Assembly: GCA_029378245.1 (NCBI GenBank)
Contig: JARKIF010000151.1
Coordinates: forward strand, 1 to 64,000
Reading direction: 5' to 3'
DNA: 64,000 bases
Source: Roridomyces roridus
Taxonomy: Eukaryota > Basidiomycota > Agaricomycetes > Agaricales > Mycenaceae
Shown piece after piece: positions 29,701 to 40,292 of this stretch. Within the stretch, counting starts at the first letter, position 1. Each line of letters opens with the position of its first letter. The position numbers were made by a program, and so were the translations under genes. Below the pieces are notes generated by a model. That model was not told where the DNA came from. It did not search any database and saw nothing but the letters and a program-made list of their open reading frames with translations.

Positions 29701-30065
29701 GTCAATGCTTTACTGAGACCGGGATGTTACTCACATTCTTGAAGATCGATGCCAATCTGGGCCTACCTGGAGCGATACTCAATGCGCTCTTGCAAGCGCC
29801 GGATGTACCGACCATCGCGACACCGCTTATTATCACCCTTTTACCAGCGCTGCCGAGCCAATGGTCATCTGGTGCTATGAAGGGTGCCCGCGTCAGAGGA
29901 GGGATGACAGTGGATTTGCAGTGGGAAGGAGGGAGCCCTACCAGCGCTTCGTTCACAGTGGACGCGAGCGTCGTGACGCGCCCTGTTCAAGTCATTCATG
30001 GGAACAAAATTGTCGCATCCTTCACGACAAGCCCGGGACTCAAGAAGACCATTACTAGTTTTTAG
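26763..30065 (+). CDS. secreted GH95 alpha-L-fucosidase
   Basis: Inverting glycosidase releasing terminal alpha-1,2-fucose (or related galactose residues) from xyloglucan and glycans. The ATG at 26763 opens a signal peptide ([20 protein letters not shown]). Domain order: N-terminal beta domain with [28 protein letters not shown] and [11 protein letters not shown]; the (alpha/alpha)6 barrel; and the signature [14 protein letters not shown] near 29310, with [12 protein letters not shown] and [17 protein letters not shown] downstream. The C-terminal beta domain contains [19 protein letters not shown]. Stop at 30063-30065. About 820 residues over more than ten exons; appears intact. Confidence 0.92.
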
Positions 30066-30233
30066 GGATTGCAAGGTTCGAATAAATTTTAGGAACATCT
30101 TGAGAGTCACGTGCCCATTGGCTGTGCACGCTTTATTGACGCGTCGCGCGTTGTTTACACCTGCTTGGGTGATCTCGTATAAAAGCCCTCGAAATGGGTA
30201 CAGCCTCCATTTTCCCTCTTGTCCTCAGCCACA

Positions 30234-31178
30234 ATGCTTCGCGACATCATCAGCTCCTTCCTTAACGGCCTCCTCATCTCCATCATCTACATCATCGCCC
30301 TCAGCTTCTCCCCCACGCTCCAGGTCATGAACTACCACATTGCGAACGTCACCCTCCCCACTCTCTTCCATGCCATCTACTACGTGCCTTACCACGTTCC
30401 CCACTCCGACCCAATCATAGTCCAGCAGCCACAGCCCTTGGTTCCGCATTGGGCCACCGTCTACCTCGACGAGCTCGACACCCATGTCTCGCAGCCCGAG
30501 CTCCTCCACTTTCAGGTGCCTGCGTGGACCGTACAGCACGATGTGTCCTACCTCGAAGCCCAGCCCCCACTCGCGTCTCCCGTCACCCCAGTTTCGCTCG
30601 TCTTCGCGGTGTTTGCGACGGCTCTCCTCCTCGCCCTCGCTGTCCGCCAGTTGTTTACCAAGAAGGTGCGTTCTCCTGCAACTCGCCCAGTCCCATTTTA
30701 CTTACTCGCCATTCTCCAGAACCTCTTCCGCGTCCTCGACTTCCTTTTCGATGCAACGGCTCCCATCCCATCGAAAGCTGCATCCAGCGTCGAACACACT
30801 CCCGTACTCGATGACCACGACGACGACGTCATTAAACTCGTTCGCGACGACCAACCGCTCGATGTTGTCATCCAATACTTCATCATCCCCGATCCGGCCC
30901 TTCTCGCTGCTTTGTTCCCTCGGCCTCTACCTCTCCTTGCGCCCGTGTCCATTTCAGCACCAGCACCCCTCTTCATTGCTGCACCTGCACCTGCTCCCAT
31001 TCCGGCACCAGCACCCGTCCACAACACGCCTCGCCGCCAGCCCAACACCCCCGCCAAGGCGCGCTCGCACAAAGAGAATCGGCACGTGCAGGCACGGCCG
31101 ACACAACGCACAAAGGGCACCCGAGTCGTCAGCGGCGGTGTCATGCTCGGCATTCGTCGCGAGCCGTGCCCCTGGTGA
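30234..31178 (+). CDS. orphan two-TM protein, Ala/Pro-rich C-terminus
   Basis: No family recognised. The ATG at 30234 begins a hydrophobic segment (SSFLNGLLISIIYIIALSF) that may be a signal anchor. A polar lumenal or outer region follows, then a second hydrophobic span (SLVFAVFATALLLALAVRQLF) ending in KK. A 54-base stretch near 30666-30719 begins GTGCG and ends CCAG and keeps the frame open, so it may be an intron or retained sequence. The C-terminal half has acidic DDHDDD, then APAPLFIAAPAPAPIPAPAP and a basic tail. TATA-like TATAAAAG sits near 30178. Looks lineage-specific. Confidence 0.65.
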   Translation: MLRDIISSFLNGLLISIIYIIALSFSPTLQVMNYHIANVTLPTLFHAIYYVPYHVPHSDPIIVQQPQPLVPHWATVYLDELDTHVSQPELLHFQVPAWTVQHDVSYLEAQPPLASPVTPVSLVFAVFATALLLALAVRQLFTKKVRSPATRPVPFYLLAILQNLFRVLDFLFDATAPIPSKAASSVEHTPVLDDHDDDVIKLVRDDQPLDVVIQYFIIPDPALLAALFPRPLPLLAPVSISAPAPLFIAAPAPAPIPAPAPVHNTPRRQPNTPAKARSHKENRHVQARPTQRTKGTRVVSGGVMLGIRREPCPW

Positions 31179-31500
31179 ACCACCGTTATTCCATCTCCAA
31201 CTCGAGTACTTCGCCAAAGCATTGTCCTTCGACCTTTCAGTGTATCTTGTACACGACTGCAGCTGTATGTGGGGGGAGGTGAAAGCGCCAGGGCCCGGCG
31301 TTTTCACCTCCTCCCGCTCCGCCCGGGCGGGAGGGGTGGAGGAAGATGAGAGTGTGGGCCCCACTCTCATGTCCCTCTACCCCTGCAGCGACAGTCTGCC
31401 TGCAAGTACATTGGGAGTCGCCGGCGGTGTTGCGGTGGACAAACTCGACGCGGCGGTGAATCTTCTCTTATCTTCTCGTTTCATATATATCTCGATGTCT

Positions 31501-31639
31501 CTTTCCTCTCCGTCTCAAGGATTATATCTCTCTCTCCCAAAGATTATCTCGGTACTCTCTCATAATTATCTCTCATACTTCCCTTCTCCCTTTCTGTACT
31601 TGTATCGGATCAAATAAAATTGCTTGCTGGGTTCGGATG
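31501..31639 (+). repeat. TC-rich dispersed repeat, copy R1
   Basis: Starts CTTTCCTCTCCGTCTCAAGG, has runs of (TC)n with AATTATCTC, and ends AATAAAATTGCTTGCTGGG then TTCGGAT. Related to 33755-33850 and 33860-33979. An AATAAA hexamer near each end means it could also serve as plus-strand 3' processing sequence. Confidence 0.75.
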
Positions 31640-31986
31640 TTGCTCGAGTGTGAGAAGGGATGAATCGTTTGCGATCCCAACACCAAACGGCTCGTTTGGA
31701 CACGCGTTCATAGAGCGAAATTATCAAGAGAACAGTGTCTATTCGAGGACAACAATCTGTGCATTTGTTCATTTCCCTGGTTCGTTTCGTTATGAATTCA
31801 CCACTTACGCGCTCCAAGATTGGCACGGAACTTGAGGGCTTCATTCGCGGACTTGACCTCGCAGGACTGTCGCGCTGCCGCGACCTGGTGAATGCATGAA
31901 TACTACTCAGAGTATGTTTCTGCCAGGGTGAGGGACTCTTGCGCTACAGGAGTCTGAATCACTGTCGTTGACCAAAAAGGCGCCAC

Positions 31987-33629
31987 TCACCGAGTTTGTT
32001 TGGGGATGAGAGTCACGTAGCGGTCCCGAGGTGTTGCCTTGGCCGCCTTGCCGCCTTGCGAGACGCTGCCGGTTGAGAGCTTTGGCGGTTTTTGCGTCGC
32101 TTGCTGCTGTTTGAGACGGTTTTGTCGGTGGCTCTCGGCTGCAGGGTCCACTCGTAGAGTCTCATCCCCTGCTGCGATAATCCAGGGAGAGAGTAACTCT
32201 TCGAACCAGCTCACGAAGACATCCCAGCCTATTTAGGAATGAGCGTGGTCCGTAGCTGATGAAAACGACAGACCGAGGTGTAGGTAGATAACTGATGCAA
32301 GAGCATACAGGGCGTGACAGCAGACGACGGAACTTTCTTTGGATTCGTCGCCATCACGGCGAAGAGTGCGAACTTGGTTGTGCAGCCCGAGCGAGAGCGC
32401 CAGACGAGCACGTAGTTGGGGGTTCGCACATTCTAATCGAGCCTCCTGATTTGACGTCAAAAAAGAGCATCAACAACAGAGATTCACTCACATCCAGTTC
32501 GGCGGGAGTGGCGGAAGACAGGCGGGCCACGGCCACCTTGGTGAGGACGAGTCGGTAGAGGCGCTCTCCAACCAGACGATACCCTGTATTGCAGCCGGTC
32601 TCCTCCCCAAAATGAACTCGACAAAGAATATCAGTCATCGCGTCCGAAAGCACCGGGACGTGCGCCGAATGAAAAGGAGGTAGCAAGGGTGGATAATCGC
32701 GGGGCGGGACCACGGTACTGAGGTCGACTGTGGGCCAAGTTGGTAGTCCATTCAACAACAATCTTCGGCGGTCAGGCAGGGATGCGGACGCCAAGGTAAT
32801 TTCCGTGTCGGAAACATTCTCCACCACGAGAGGATTCAAGGGCGAAATCGAACCTTCCGGGTCCTTGTTAATCCAGTCCTTGTATTCTCTGCGAACGGTA
32901 TTGGTGACCTTTGCTACGATTGTCTCTGTGGTGGACAGGTGGGCGGCCCACGGCGCAAACAGGGTGTCCAGCCATCGTAATGTTGGCTCGTATCCTGGAG
33001 GTAGCGATTACTTCGGAGGCGAGCAGACTGAATGTGAACGCACCCCAACGAAGAGCACCAGCTCCGACATAGGCCTCAAAGATATCGGACATTCGGACCA
33101 TGGATGGCATGACATTTATATGGCAGTGGTGGGGCAGATGGTCGTTCAGTTGTAGTCCGTAGAGTAAGGCGATGTGGGCAAGGAATGGCGCTGATAACAT
33201 GTAACCCGTCACTCCCTGAAAAGACTGTAAGCAGTGTGTGGATGAGTGGACCCAGAAACGCACTTCGCTACGTAGCGCCCGACTATCCGGATCTTTGGTG
33301 AGGCGATGGACGCAGAGATATACAGCTGCAGCTATCATGGCATCTCCGAGCCACTCCAGGATCGCGTTCTCGCCAGTCGTGTATATTGTACGCAATTCTG
33401 AGAGAGAGAACGGCTCCAATGGCATCGGTGGATAAGTCGGGGGAAACGAGGAGCACATCGTTTTGAGAGGTGGCCAATTGGCGTAACCGTCCAACTGCGC
33501 GAGAAGAACATTGGCAGACGATCCGGTAGGAACTTTGACTCGAGATGGTATGGAATTCAATAAAAAGTAGTCAAAGTCCCCAGCGCGTAGCTTGGATCGG
33601 CACTCTCGTTTAGAGATCGTGGCGGCCAT
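31987..33629 (-). CDS. tandem RNase III-domain protein (active + degenerate)
   Basis: Predicted double-stranded RNA endonuclease or structural RNase III homologue. The ATG at 33629 starts MAATISKREC. Domain 1 has the signature ENAILEWLGDAMIAAAVY and the second acidic motif MSDIFEAYVGAGAL, so all four metal-binding acids (E, D, D, E) are present. After a linker, domain 2 (YRLVGERLYRLVLTKVAV ... VVCCHALYALASVIYLHLG) lacks them. Each domain ends with a similar W-[LF]-[DE]-x-L-[FL]-[AS]-P-W helix (WLDTLFAPW, WFEELLSPW). No helicase, PAZ or clear dsRBD is seen. The last reliable codons are PKQTR; a donor GTGAGT follows, so another short exon near 31850 is likely and the C-terminus is uncertain. 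About 480 residues. Confidence 0.75.
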
Positions 33630-33754
33630 GAGGACATCGTTTCTGGGCACGTGAGCGCATACATCCTCTCAATCGCGGGTCTACTCAACGGTATATTTAT
33701 TGTACAACAATCACAGTACATATACATTTTGTTCATTTACAACTTGACTGACGC

Positions 33755-33979
33755 TCTCTCTACTCTCCCATAATTATCTCTCTCAGATTTCCCTTCTCCA
33801 TTTCTGTACTTGTATCGGGCTTGAATAAATTTGCTTGCTGGGTTCGGATGCCGTGTGAGCTTTCCTCTCCGTTTCAAGGATTATCTCTCTCTCTCTCTAT
33901 CTCAAGAATTATATATATTTCTCTCCATATTTCTCCATATCTCTCCGGATCGAATAAAATTGCTTGCAGGGTTCGGATA
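33755..33979 (+). repeat. TC-rich dispersed repeat, copies R2 and R3 in tandem
   Basis: R2 (33755-33850) matches the 3' two-thirds of R1, including TTCTGTACTTGTATCGG and GCTTGCTGGGTTCGGATG. R3 (33860-33979) matches the 5' part of R1 (CTTTCCTCTCCGTTTCAAGG) and again ends AATAAAATTGCTTGCAGGG plus TTCGGAT. Together with R1 they bracket the RNase III gene as direct repeats. Confidence 0.75.
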
Positions 33980-34147
33980 CTCGCGCGTGAGGAGGAATGA
34001 GTTGTTCTTTTGGAGTTGAAGGAATCTAGGATTCGGTGTTGTTTGGAGTCAAAGCAGAAATTACGGCCATTCGCTTCAAGTGCGGCGTGCCATTCTGTGT
34101 CATTTATCCGAAGGCCATACAGGGTATCAATAATTGCGGCGGCGGCC

Positions 34148-37100
34148 CTAGCACTCTCCCAAGAAGCTGTTTTTTGGCATCGGCTGTTTGTAGTCTTCGT
34201 GCGCGTGAGTTGATTGACAATGCATGGCACCGAAAGCTCACCATTCGTCCAGGTCGTGAGGTTGGGATCTGTGAAGCACCAATCGTCAGGGATAAGACTG
34301 CGATCACACAGACTCTTACTAGTATACGCCTCAATATAACTACCCAGTGTCAGCATGGACTTTCGAGAAGAAAGCAAGACGCACGTGTTGATGTAATCCT
34401 GGGTCGGGAAATCCACTGGGTCGCATCCAATGTTGATCTGGTCCGGGTATTGGTATACGCGTATGTAGTCTATGGAGAGAGTGGTGGGGAATGTGAGATG
34501 TTCGATATCGACGCCACCAAAATTCTGTGACATTCCCAGATTTGCGAGGATATACTGGAAAGCATTAGCAAACTAGTTTCAGCAAGTACAAGCTCACCAT
34601 TGGCTCCTGGGGAACAGGACGAGAACCAATCTCGACTCTCGGGTCCGCTGCCATTCCACTAGCATAAATCGTCCAAGCGGGCTTGTTGTCCGTGATCCAA
34701 GCGATATACTGGGCTTTCATCGGTCTCCGAGCGGAAAATGCTAAAGAAAAGAGCTTACAGCGTCGTCAAAGCCTGGACGAAAGACTCGGTGATCGAATGA
34801 AGAAGAAAGGAAATAACCGACCAGGTTTATACTGACAAGATTGTCAGTCGGGGGGAAACGACCAGTAAAGTTTCTTACCTCAATACCGTAGACGGAAAAA
34901 CAATTATCGATGAGCTCGTAACATTTTTGGTTCGTCAGAGTGACCACGGAAGACGCCTGCTGGTAAGCGCCTATGTTACTCTCTGTCAACAAAGGGCCCG
35001 GCTCGTGATCTTGAAAGCTCACCTCCCGTGTACGTATTCAAAACCGAGATACTTGGATCGGCGATATCCCAGTTTCCGCTGACGTTTAGCCAGTCGTACC
35101 TAAATCCAATTTAAAATACTTTATCCCGCTTGCGCGAAAATTAGTCGTACCACGGATTGAAGGGGGCCCATTGTCCGGATTGGGAAACAGCGCCGACACT
35201 GCCAGTGTCAAGATCAGATATCTGCAGATGATGAGCTGTGGTCCTCCTTGTACAGTCGTTCCAACCTGAGCTTCGAGGATATCTGCAAATTTTCAATTAC
35301 ACGGGATCCCCAAATATTCAAAATCAGCGCACCAATTTCGGGAGCTGAGCGTCCGACATACGTCCCATCCGAGTGGATGGGACCTGGGTGCGACTCGCCC
35401 TTGCATGTGCAGCGAGAGAGCCTCTGGGACAGAATAAATTGAGAGTCGCTTAAGTACGACTTGTGCACGTACCTGCCCCGGCTGATAAGACAATTCGCCA
35501 AAGTACGGTCGGTCATTGCTGCCGCTGGTTGTCGTCAACTCGGGAAGACCGTTCACACTTTGGTTCGCCACGGTCCCAATGTCGCAACTGTCCGAGATTA
35601 CCGCAGGTCCGCGTAAGATTAGATGGTATTTACCTGTCGTAGGTGTACTGGAGGAAGGGATCAACATACGCCCCCTTCAATATGCGGCGGTACGCACCGG
35701 CTGGAGATTTTATGAAGGCCCAGGATCAATCGTTAGTTGTTCATTCACTTACCCACATGCCGTCCAAACTAGCGCCATAGCCAGCTCTCCCAAGATTTCC
35801 CCTGCAAGGTCGTCAGCAATGTCTATGAAGCATTTGAGAATCAAATACATTGTCCAAAACGCAGGCCACAGTCCGTGTATTTGATTATTCCCCGGCAATG
35901 TCACAGCCCCCACGATGAGCCCACCTGAATGATTTTCAGCATGGAGAAACAGAGGGGGATTCGGGCTAGGTGTACCGGTGACGCAAAATTTATTCCACGA
36001 GGTTACGAGCCCACCAGTATAATTCAGATCTAAAAAACGTCAAAAATGTCCAAAAAAAGAGGGACTACTTCAAACCATGGTCAGGCGTCGCAGACAAAGT
36101 AATCTTGAGGGCTCCGCCTGCGGTGGTGACGGCGGAGGGGTCGTACCTTGAAAAACTCCATGTTATTCGTCCGTTACCATTATGTTAATCGTCTGTACCA
36201 TTCCATGTTATTGGTCTGAGAAACAGTCAGTATAGGCAAGTAATAATGCTGTACCGGGTGTATGGCAGCAACACATAATTCTGGGCGTAGTAAAGCAGTT
36301 TGCACGATCGCTGCCATACACGCTGGTACAGTAGAGAGAGCTCACGAACCGACCCTACAAGATATCATCAAATCCTGATCTAACCAAACAGAACCAAACT
36401 TACAATAATGGAGATTTTCCGCCTCCCTACGGTCCATGAGAATATGGTGACACTGAGCACCCTGTAGTGGGTACTGACTTACCAGTAGGGATCGTCACCA
36501 GGGTCTTGAGAAAGAAAATAAGTACCAGAATATTGATGAAAAAAAGACACTCACAGAACGTCCTTCCGTCCGCCTCAAATTCATCCGAAAATACCAAGGT
36601 CATTTCCTTTCCCGTGTGCCAGCTGGTAATGGTATATGCATCTTTCGGCGTGTCGAGATCTATCAACCCAAAGTTCCCGATCGAAGCCACCTGCGCGGAA
36701 AGCAATCAAAGCGCAGCCGGAGAAATCAACGCACATCCACGGACCTGGCCCGTCGCATTCACAGTAACGCCCGCAGAGTTGCTAAGCATGAACGTCTTCT
36801 CCACAAAGGTAACGACGGGGTACCCCAAACTGCGACCAGTCGGTCAGTCAGTGAACCATGTACGCAATTTGGAGGAACGCACAAGAGGGAAACCAAAGCC
36901 AGACACAGAATAACGAGACACCCGACGTTGGCCAGCCCCCTTCGAGTGAATACGCCAGAGGAACTCCCCCGTTCGCCACCTATACCTCCCTTGGTATTAG
37001 GGTCATGCAAAGCATCGTCTGGCTCTGCCAGGTTCAAGTGAGAGTTGCCCCATGTAGCGGGGTCGGCGGACAGGGAAAACTACAAGAGCGTTGGATTTAA

Positions 37101-37259
37101 AACATTACAGACAAGAAAAAGGTTAACCTTGGAAGCCAGCCCGCCACCACTGTTGGGCGACCCGGGGATAGACTCCCACTGGTCATCGCGCTGGGGTAAC
37201 AAATTAGGCGAGTGTTCTCTTTTGTAGCCTCGACGAGACTGGTGCGACGAGGTCGACAT
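34148..37259 (-). CDS. KRE6/SKN1-family beta-glucan synthesis protein, paralog 1
   Basis: Type II membrane GH16-like protein needed for beta-1,6-glucan assembly in the secretory pathway. The ATG at 37259 starts MSTSSHQSRRGYKREHSPNL. The TM anchor is RRGLANVGCLVILCLALVSLLC. The lumenal GH16 domain has NNMEWYDP, GLWPAFWTM-type sequence and, after removal of two introns near 35315, the catalytic APEIDILEAQ with both acids. The C-terminal part reads TFPTTLSIDYIRVYQYPDQINIGCDP and ends KNSFLGEC* at 34148. More introns than its neighbour, including one at 36147-36198 built from tandem repeats. Tandem with the paralog at 37441-39989, 180 bases apart. Confidence 0.9.
36156..36219 (-). repeat. Three ~20-bp tandem repeats spanning an exon edge and intron
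   Basis: Units near 36158-36176, 36177-36197 and 36198-36219 share CCATGTTATTCGTCTGTA-like sequence. The unit nearest the upstream exon encodes TNNMEW; the others form most of the intron 36147-36198. Confidence 0.65.
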
Positions 37260-37440
37260 AAAAGTCTAAATGAGCGGGAGTGTTGCGAAAGCAGCTGCCA
37301 GTAAAGCGGAGAAGGAAAGAAATGTTGAGGAATCACACATCGGCGTGTGAGGCCGCTAGACGGGACGGGTTGCTGTCGATCAATGTTAATCGTCTATTGG
37401 TGGCTATACACGGGTATCAAGAAAAGTCCCGGCAGCATTT

Positions 37441-39989
37441 CTAGCATTCTCCCAATAAGCTGTTCTTGGGCACTGACTGCCCGTATTCACTCCAGGTCGT
37501 TAGATTCGGGTCTGGAACGCGCAGATGAGCAAGGGAACGTCGAATAACCGGGAAAACTCACTAGTGTACGCCTCAATGTAAGTGTTGACTGCAAGACACG
37601 ATCAGCTACATCCAATCCATAAGCAAACCACTCACTGTAGTCCTGCGTAGGGAAATCCGGTGGGTCGCATCCAATATTGATCTGGTCCGGGTACTGGTAA
37701 ACCCGGATGTAATCTAGTTTAAATGTCGTCGGGAATGTGAGATGCTTCAAGTCGACGAAACCAAAGTTGGTGGACATCCCCAGATTGGCCATGATGTACA
37801 TGGGCTCCTGGGGAACAGGCCGTGCACCAATTTCCGTCTGAGTATCTGCACCGAGGCCAGCCCCCATGAGCGTCCAAGCGACTTGGCCGTTGTTGAGCCA
37901 CGAGATGTACTGGAGCGAGTGAGCGAGGGGTATAGGGTAGCACAGCAGCAACTCACCGAATCATCGAATCCCGGTTTATACTAGGGACCGTCAATTATAA
38001 TTCATCTCGGACCATCCAAACGCACCTCGAACCCATATGTCGTGAAGCCGCCCTGGGTCAACTCGTAGCAGCTTTGATTTGTGACAGAGACGACACTGGT
38101 CGCCTGCTGCAGAGCGCCACCAATGTAGGTGTTGAGCTCGCTGTTGGTGGTATTCGGGATAATCAGATTGTCGCTGGTGTTCGCCCAAACGTAAGCTGAG
38201 CCGTTATCAACTTTGGAATGTAACATGGAAATACAACTCCAACCTGCGTTAAACGGCGCCCATTGCCCAGACTGGGAGACAGCCCCGACGCTGCCCTGGT
38301 CGTCGGGAAGGTCGGATATCTGCGCTTCAAAGACATCGATCTCAGGTGCAGCGCGTCCGACGTATGTCCCATCTTTTGACGGATTAGTGATCACATCCGT
38401 CGGAGGGGAGGCTACCCACCGGAATGGACGGGCCCTGGATGACTCTCCCCCTTGCACGTACACCTTGAAAGCCGCTAATGGCCGCTCAGCTTCAATACAC
38501 AACTGGACGTGGAATAATAATACCTGTCCAGGGAGATAGGACAACTCGCCGTTGTACGGCGCGTTGTTATCGCCAGAAGTCAGGGAAATTTCAGGTAGGT
38601 CATTCAGCGTCTGATTTGCGAGAGTTCCGACGTCGCACGAGTCGTAGGTGTACTGCAAGTAAAATTCAGTGCTGTTCACCGAGTCTATTCGAGTACGCAC
38701 CGGCTGGCATTTATTTTGAGCTCAAACATCAGTGGATTCTCATATTTTTAAACTCACCCACATCCCTGCCAGTCAGGGTGAGTAAAAAAAGAAACGGAAG
38801 TCAACCCAAAACGCACCGTCCAAAGTCGCACCATAGCCGGCACGCCCGAGGTTGCCCCTGGAGCCCGTCAGCAATGCATCTCGCGTTGGAAGTGAACATA
38901 CATTGCCCAAAACGCAGGCCACAATCCATGAATTTCCGGGCTACCTGGCAGCGACGCAGACGAAACTAGAAGGCCGGATGTGAAGCAGAACTTGTTCCTA
39001 AAATTGCGTTAGGAACATAGTCTGCAACAAAATAGGCTAGTATACCAGCTGGATATTAATCCTCCGGAATAGCTGAGATTGTGATTGTTTTCTGGGTTTG
39101 CTTCCGAGAGAGTAATCTGAAGCGAGCCATCCTTGGTCGTAATCGACGCCGGGTCGTACCACTCCATGTTGTTGGTCGCCCTGGGGAAAACTGGTCAGAA
39201 TGTGAACAGCAGCGAATCCTCGGCGACTCGCCAGTAGTGAAGGTCGACGGCCTCCCAAAAGGGATCGTCCCCAGGGTCTACAAGAGTCAGTAGGGCTCCA
39301 GGGTAAGAGGGAAGCTCACAAAAAGTTCGCCCGGGAGTCTCAAACTCGTCGCTGAAGACCAGCTTCATTTCCTTGCCCGAGTATTGACTGATAATGGTGT
39401 AGGCGTCCTTCTGTTTGAGACTTGAGTTCACGGGCACGAAGTGCGAGCCTTTGAACTGACCGGCGTATCAAGGTCAATCAGAGCAAAGTTTCCAATGACG
39501 GGGATTTGGCCAGTAGCATTGACGCTGATATTCGTCGAGTCGCCAGTAATTAATGTTTTCCTGACGTAGTTGACGACTGGGTACCCGAGGCTGGACGGGT
39601 ATGAGGACAGAAGAGAACTGCGTTGACCTTGGACGCACAATAGGGCAATAATACCAAGAGATAGGATGACTAGACAACCGACATTGGCTAACCCTCGTGT
39701 TGAAAGCGTCAATGGATTGTCGTCCAAAAGTTTTCCGTTAGTGTATTCTGGCTCGTGCAGGGCATCGTCGGGTTCTGGATTGCCGCGAGAGAGTGCAGAG
39801 CCCCAAAGCAATGGGTCGGGTGATAAAGAATACTGGACGAAAGTGAGAAGGAGCTTTTCCGAGTCGTTAGGACCAACATGCCTTTTCAGCAAGACCTGAG
39901 CGTGGTGTGGTAGGAAGGGCGTCGAAAGAGGCGTTGGATTGGTTTGAATAGGTGGATTGGTTTGAATAGGGCCTTGGGTGGCTGAACAT
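37441..39989 (-). CDS. KRE6/SKN1-family beta-glucan synthesis protein, paralog 2
   Basis: Same family and topology as its downstream neighbour. The ATG at 39989 starts MFSHPRPYSNQSTYSNQSN. The TM anchor is TRGLANVGCLVILSLGIIALLC. The lumenal part has NNMEWYDPASITTKDGS uninterrupted by an intron, DSCDVGTLANQTLNDLPE, the GH16 acids in AAPEIDVFEAQ on one exon, and FKLDYIRVYQYPDQINIGCDPPDFPTQDY. It ends VPKNSLLGEC* at 37441. About 600 residues. Fewer introns and divergent N-termini suggest an old duplication followed by independent intron changes. Both copies look catalytically complete. Confidence 0.92.
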
Positions 39990-40292
39990 GGCAGCAAGGA
40001 AGGAATGAAGAATTGGCCTGGGCGGTGGAGAAAGGACAGTGAAGATGGTCGGGCGGAGTCTAATTTGGCTTTGGATCAACCAGATCGGCTAATACGTTTC
40101 GATTCTATTTCCAAAAACACCGCTCTTGGTCCCTGTGGATGCCAGACTGCCGCGCTCGTCCGCAGCAACACAGACGTGCAACGCGCAACACCCACACAGC
40201 GACCCGACGCATTCTGCAAAATAATTCAGCATCGCAACAATGACATGGTTGAAAACCACGTTTTTCTAGACAAGTGGCAGTGCTTCGGCTAA

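Noticed and set aside
30484..31617. 377-codon frame overlapping the orphan membrane gene
   Set aside because: Overlaps in another frame, Ser/Pro-only composition, and runs into the TC-rich repeat; no domain.
31620..31640. tRNA-like B-box resemblance in the TC-rich repeat
   Set aside because: GGGTTCGGAT only partly fits the B box, and no A box or cloverleaf could be formed.
34990..35345. Possible loss of catalytic residues in KRE6 paralog 1
   Set aside because: The unspliced frame looks broken, but removing two canonical introns restores APEIDILEAQ.
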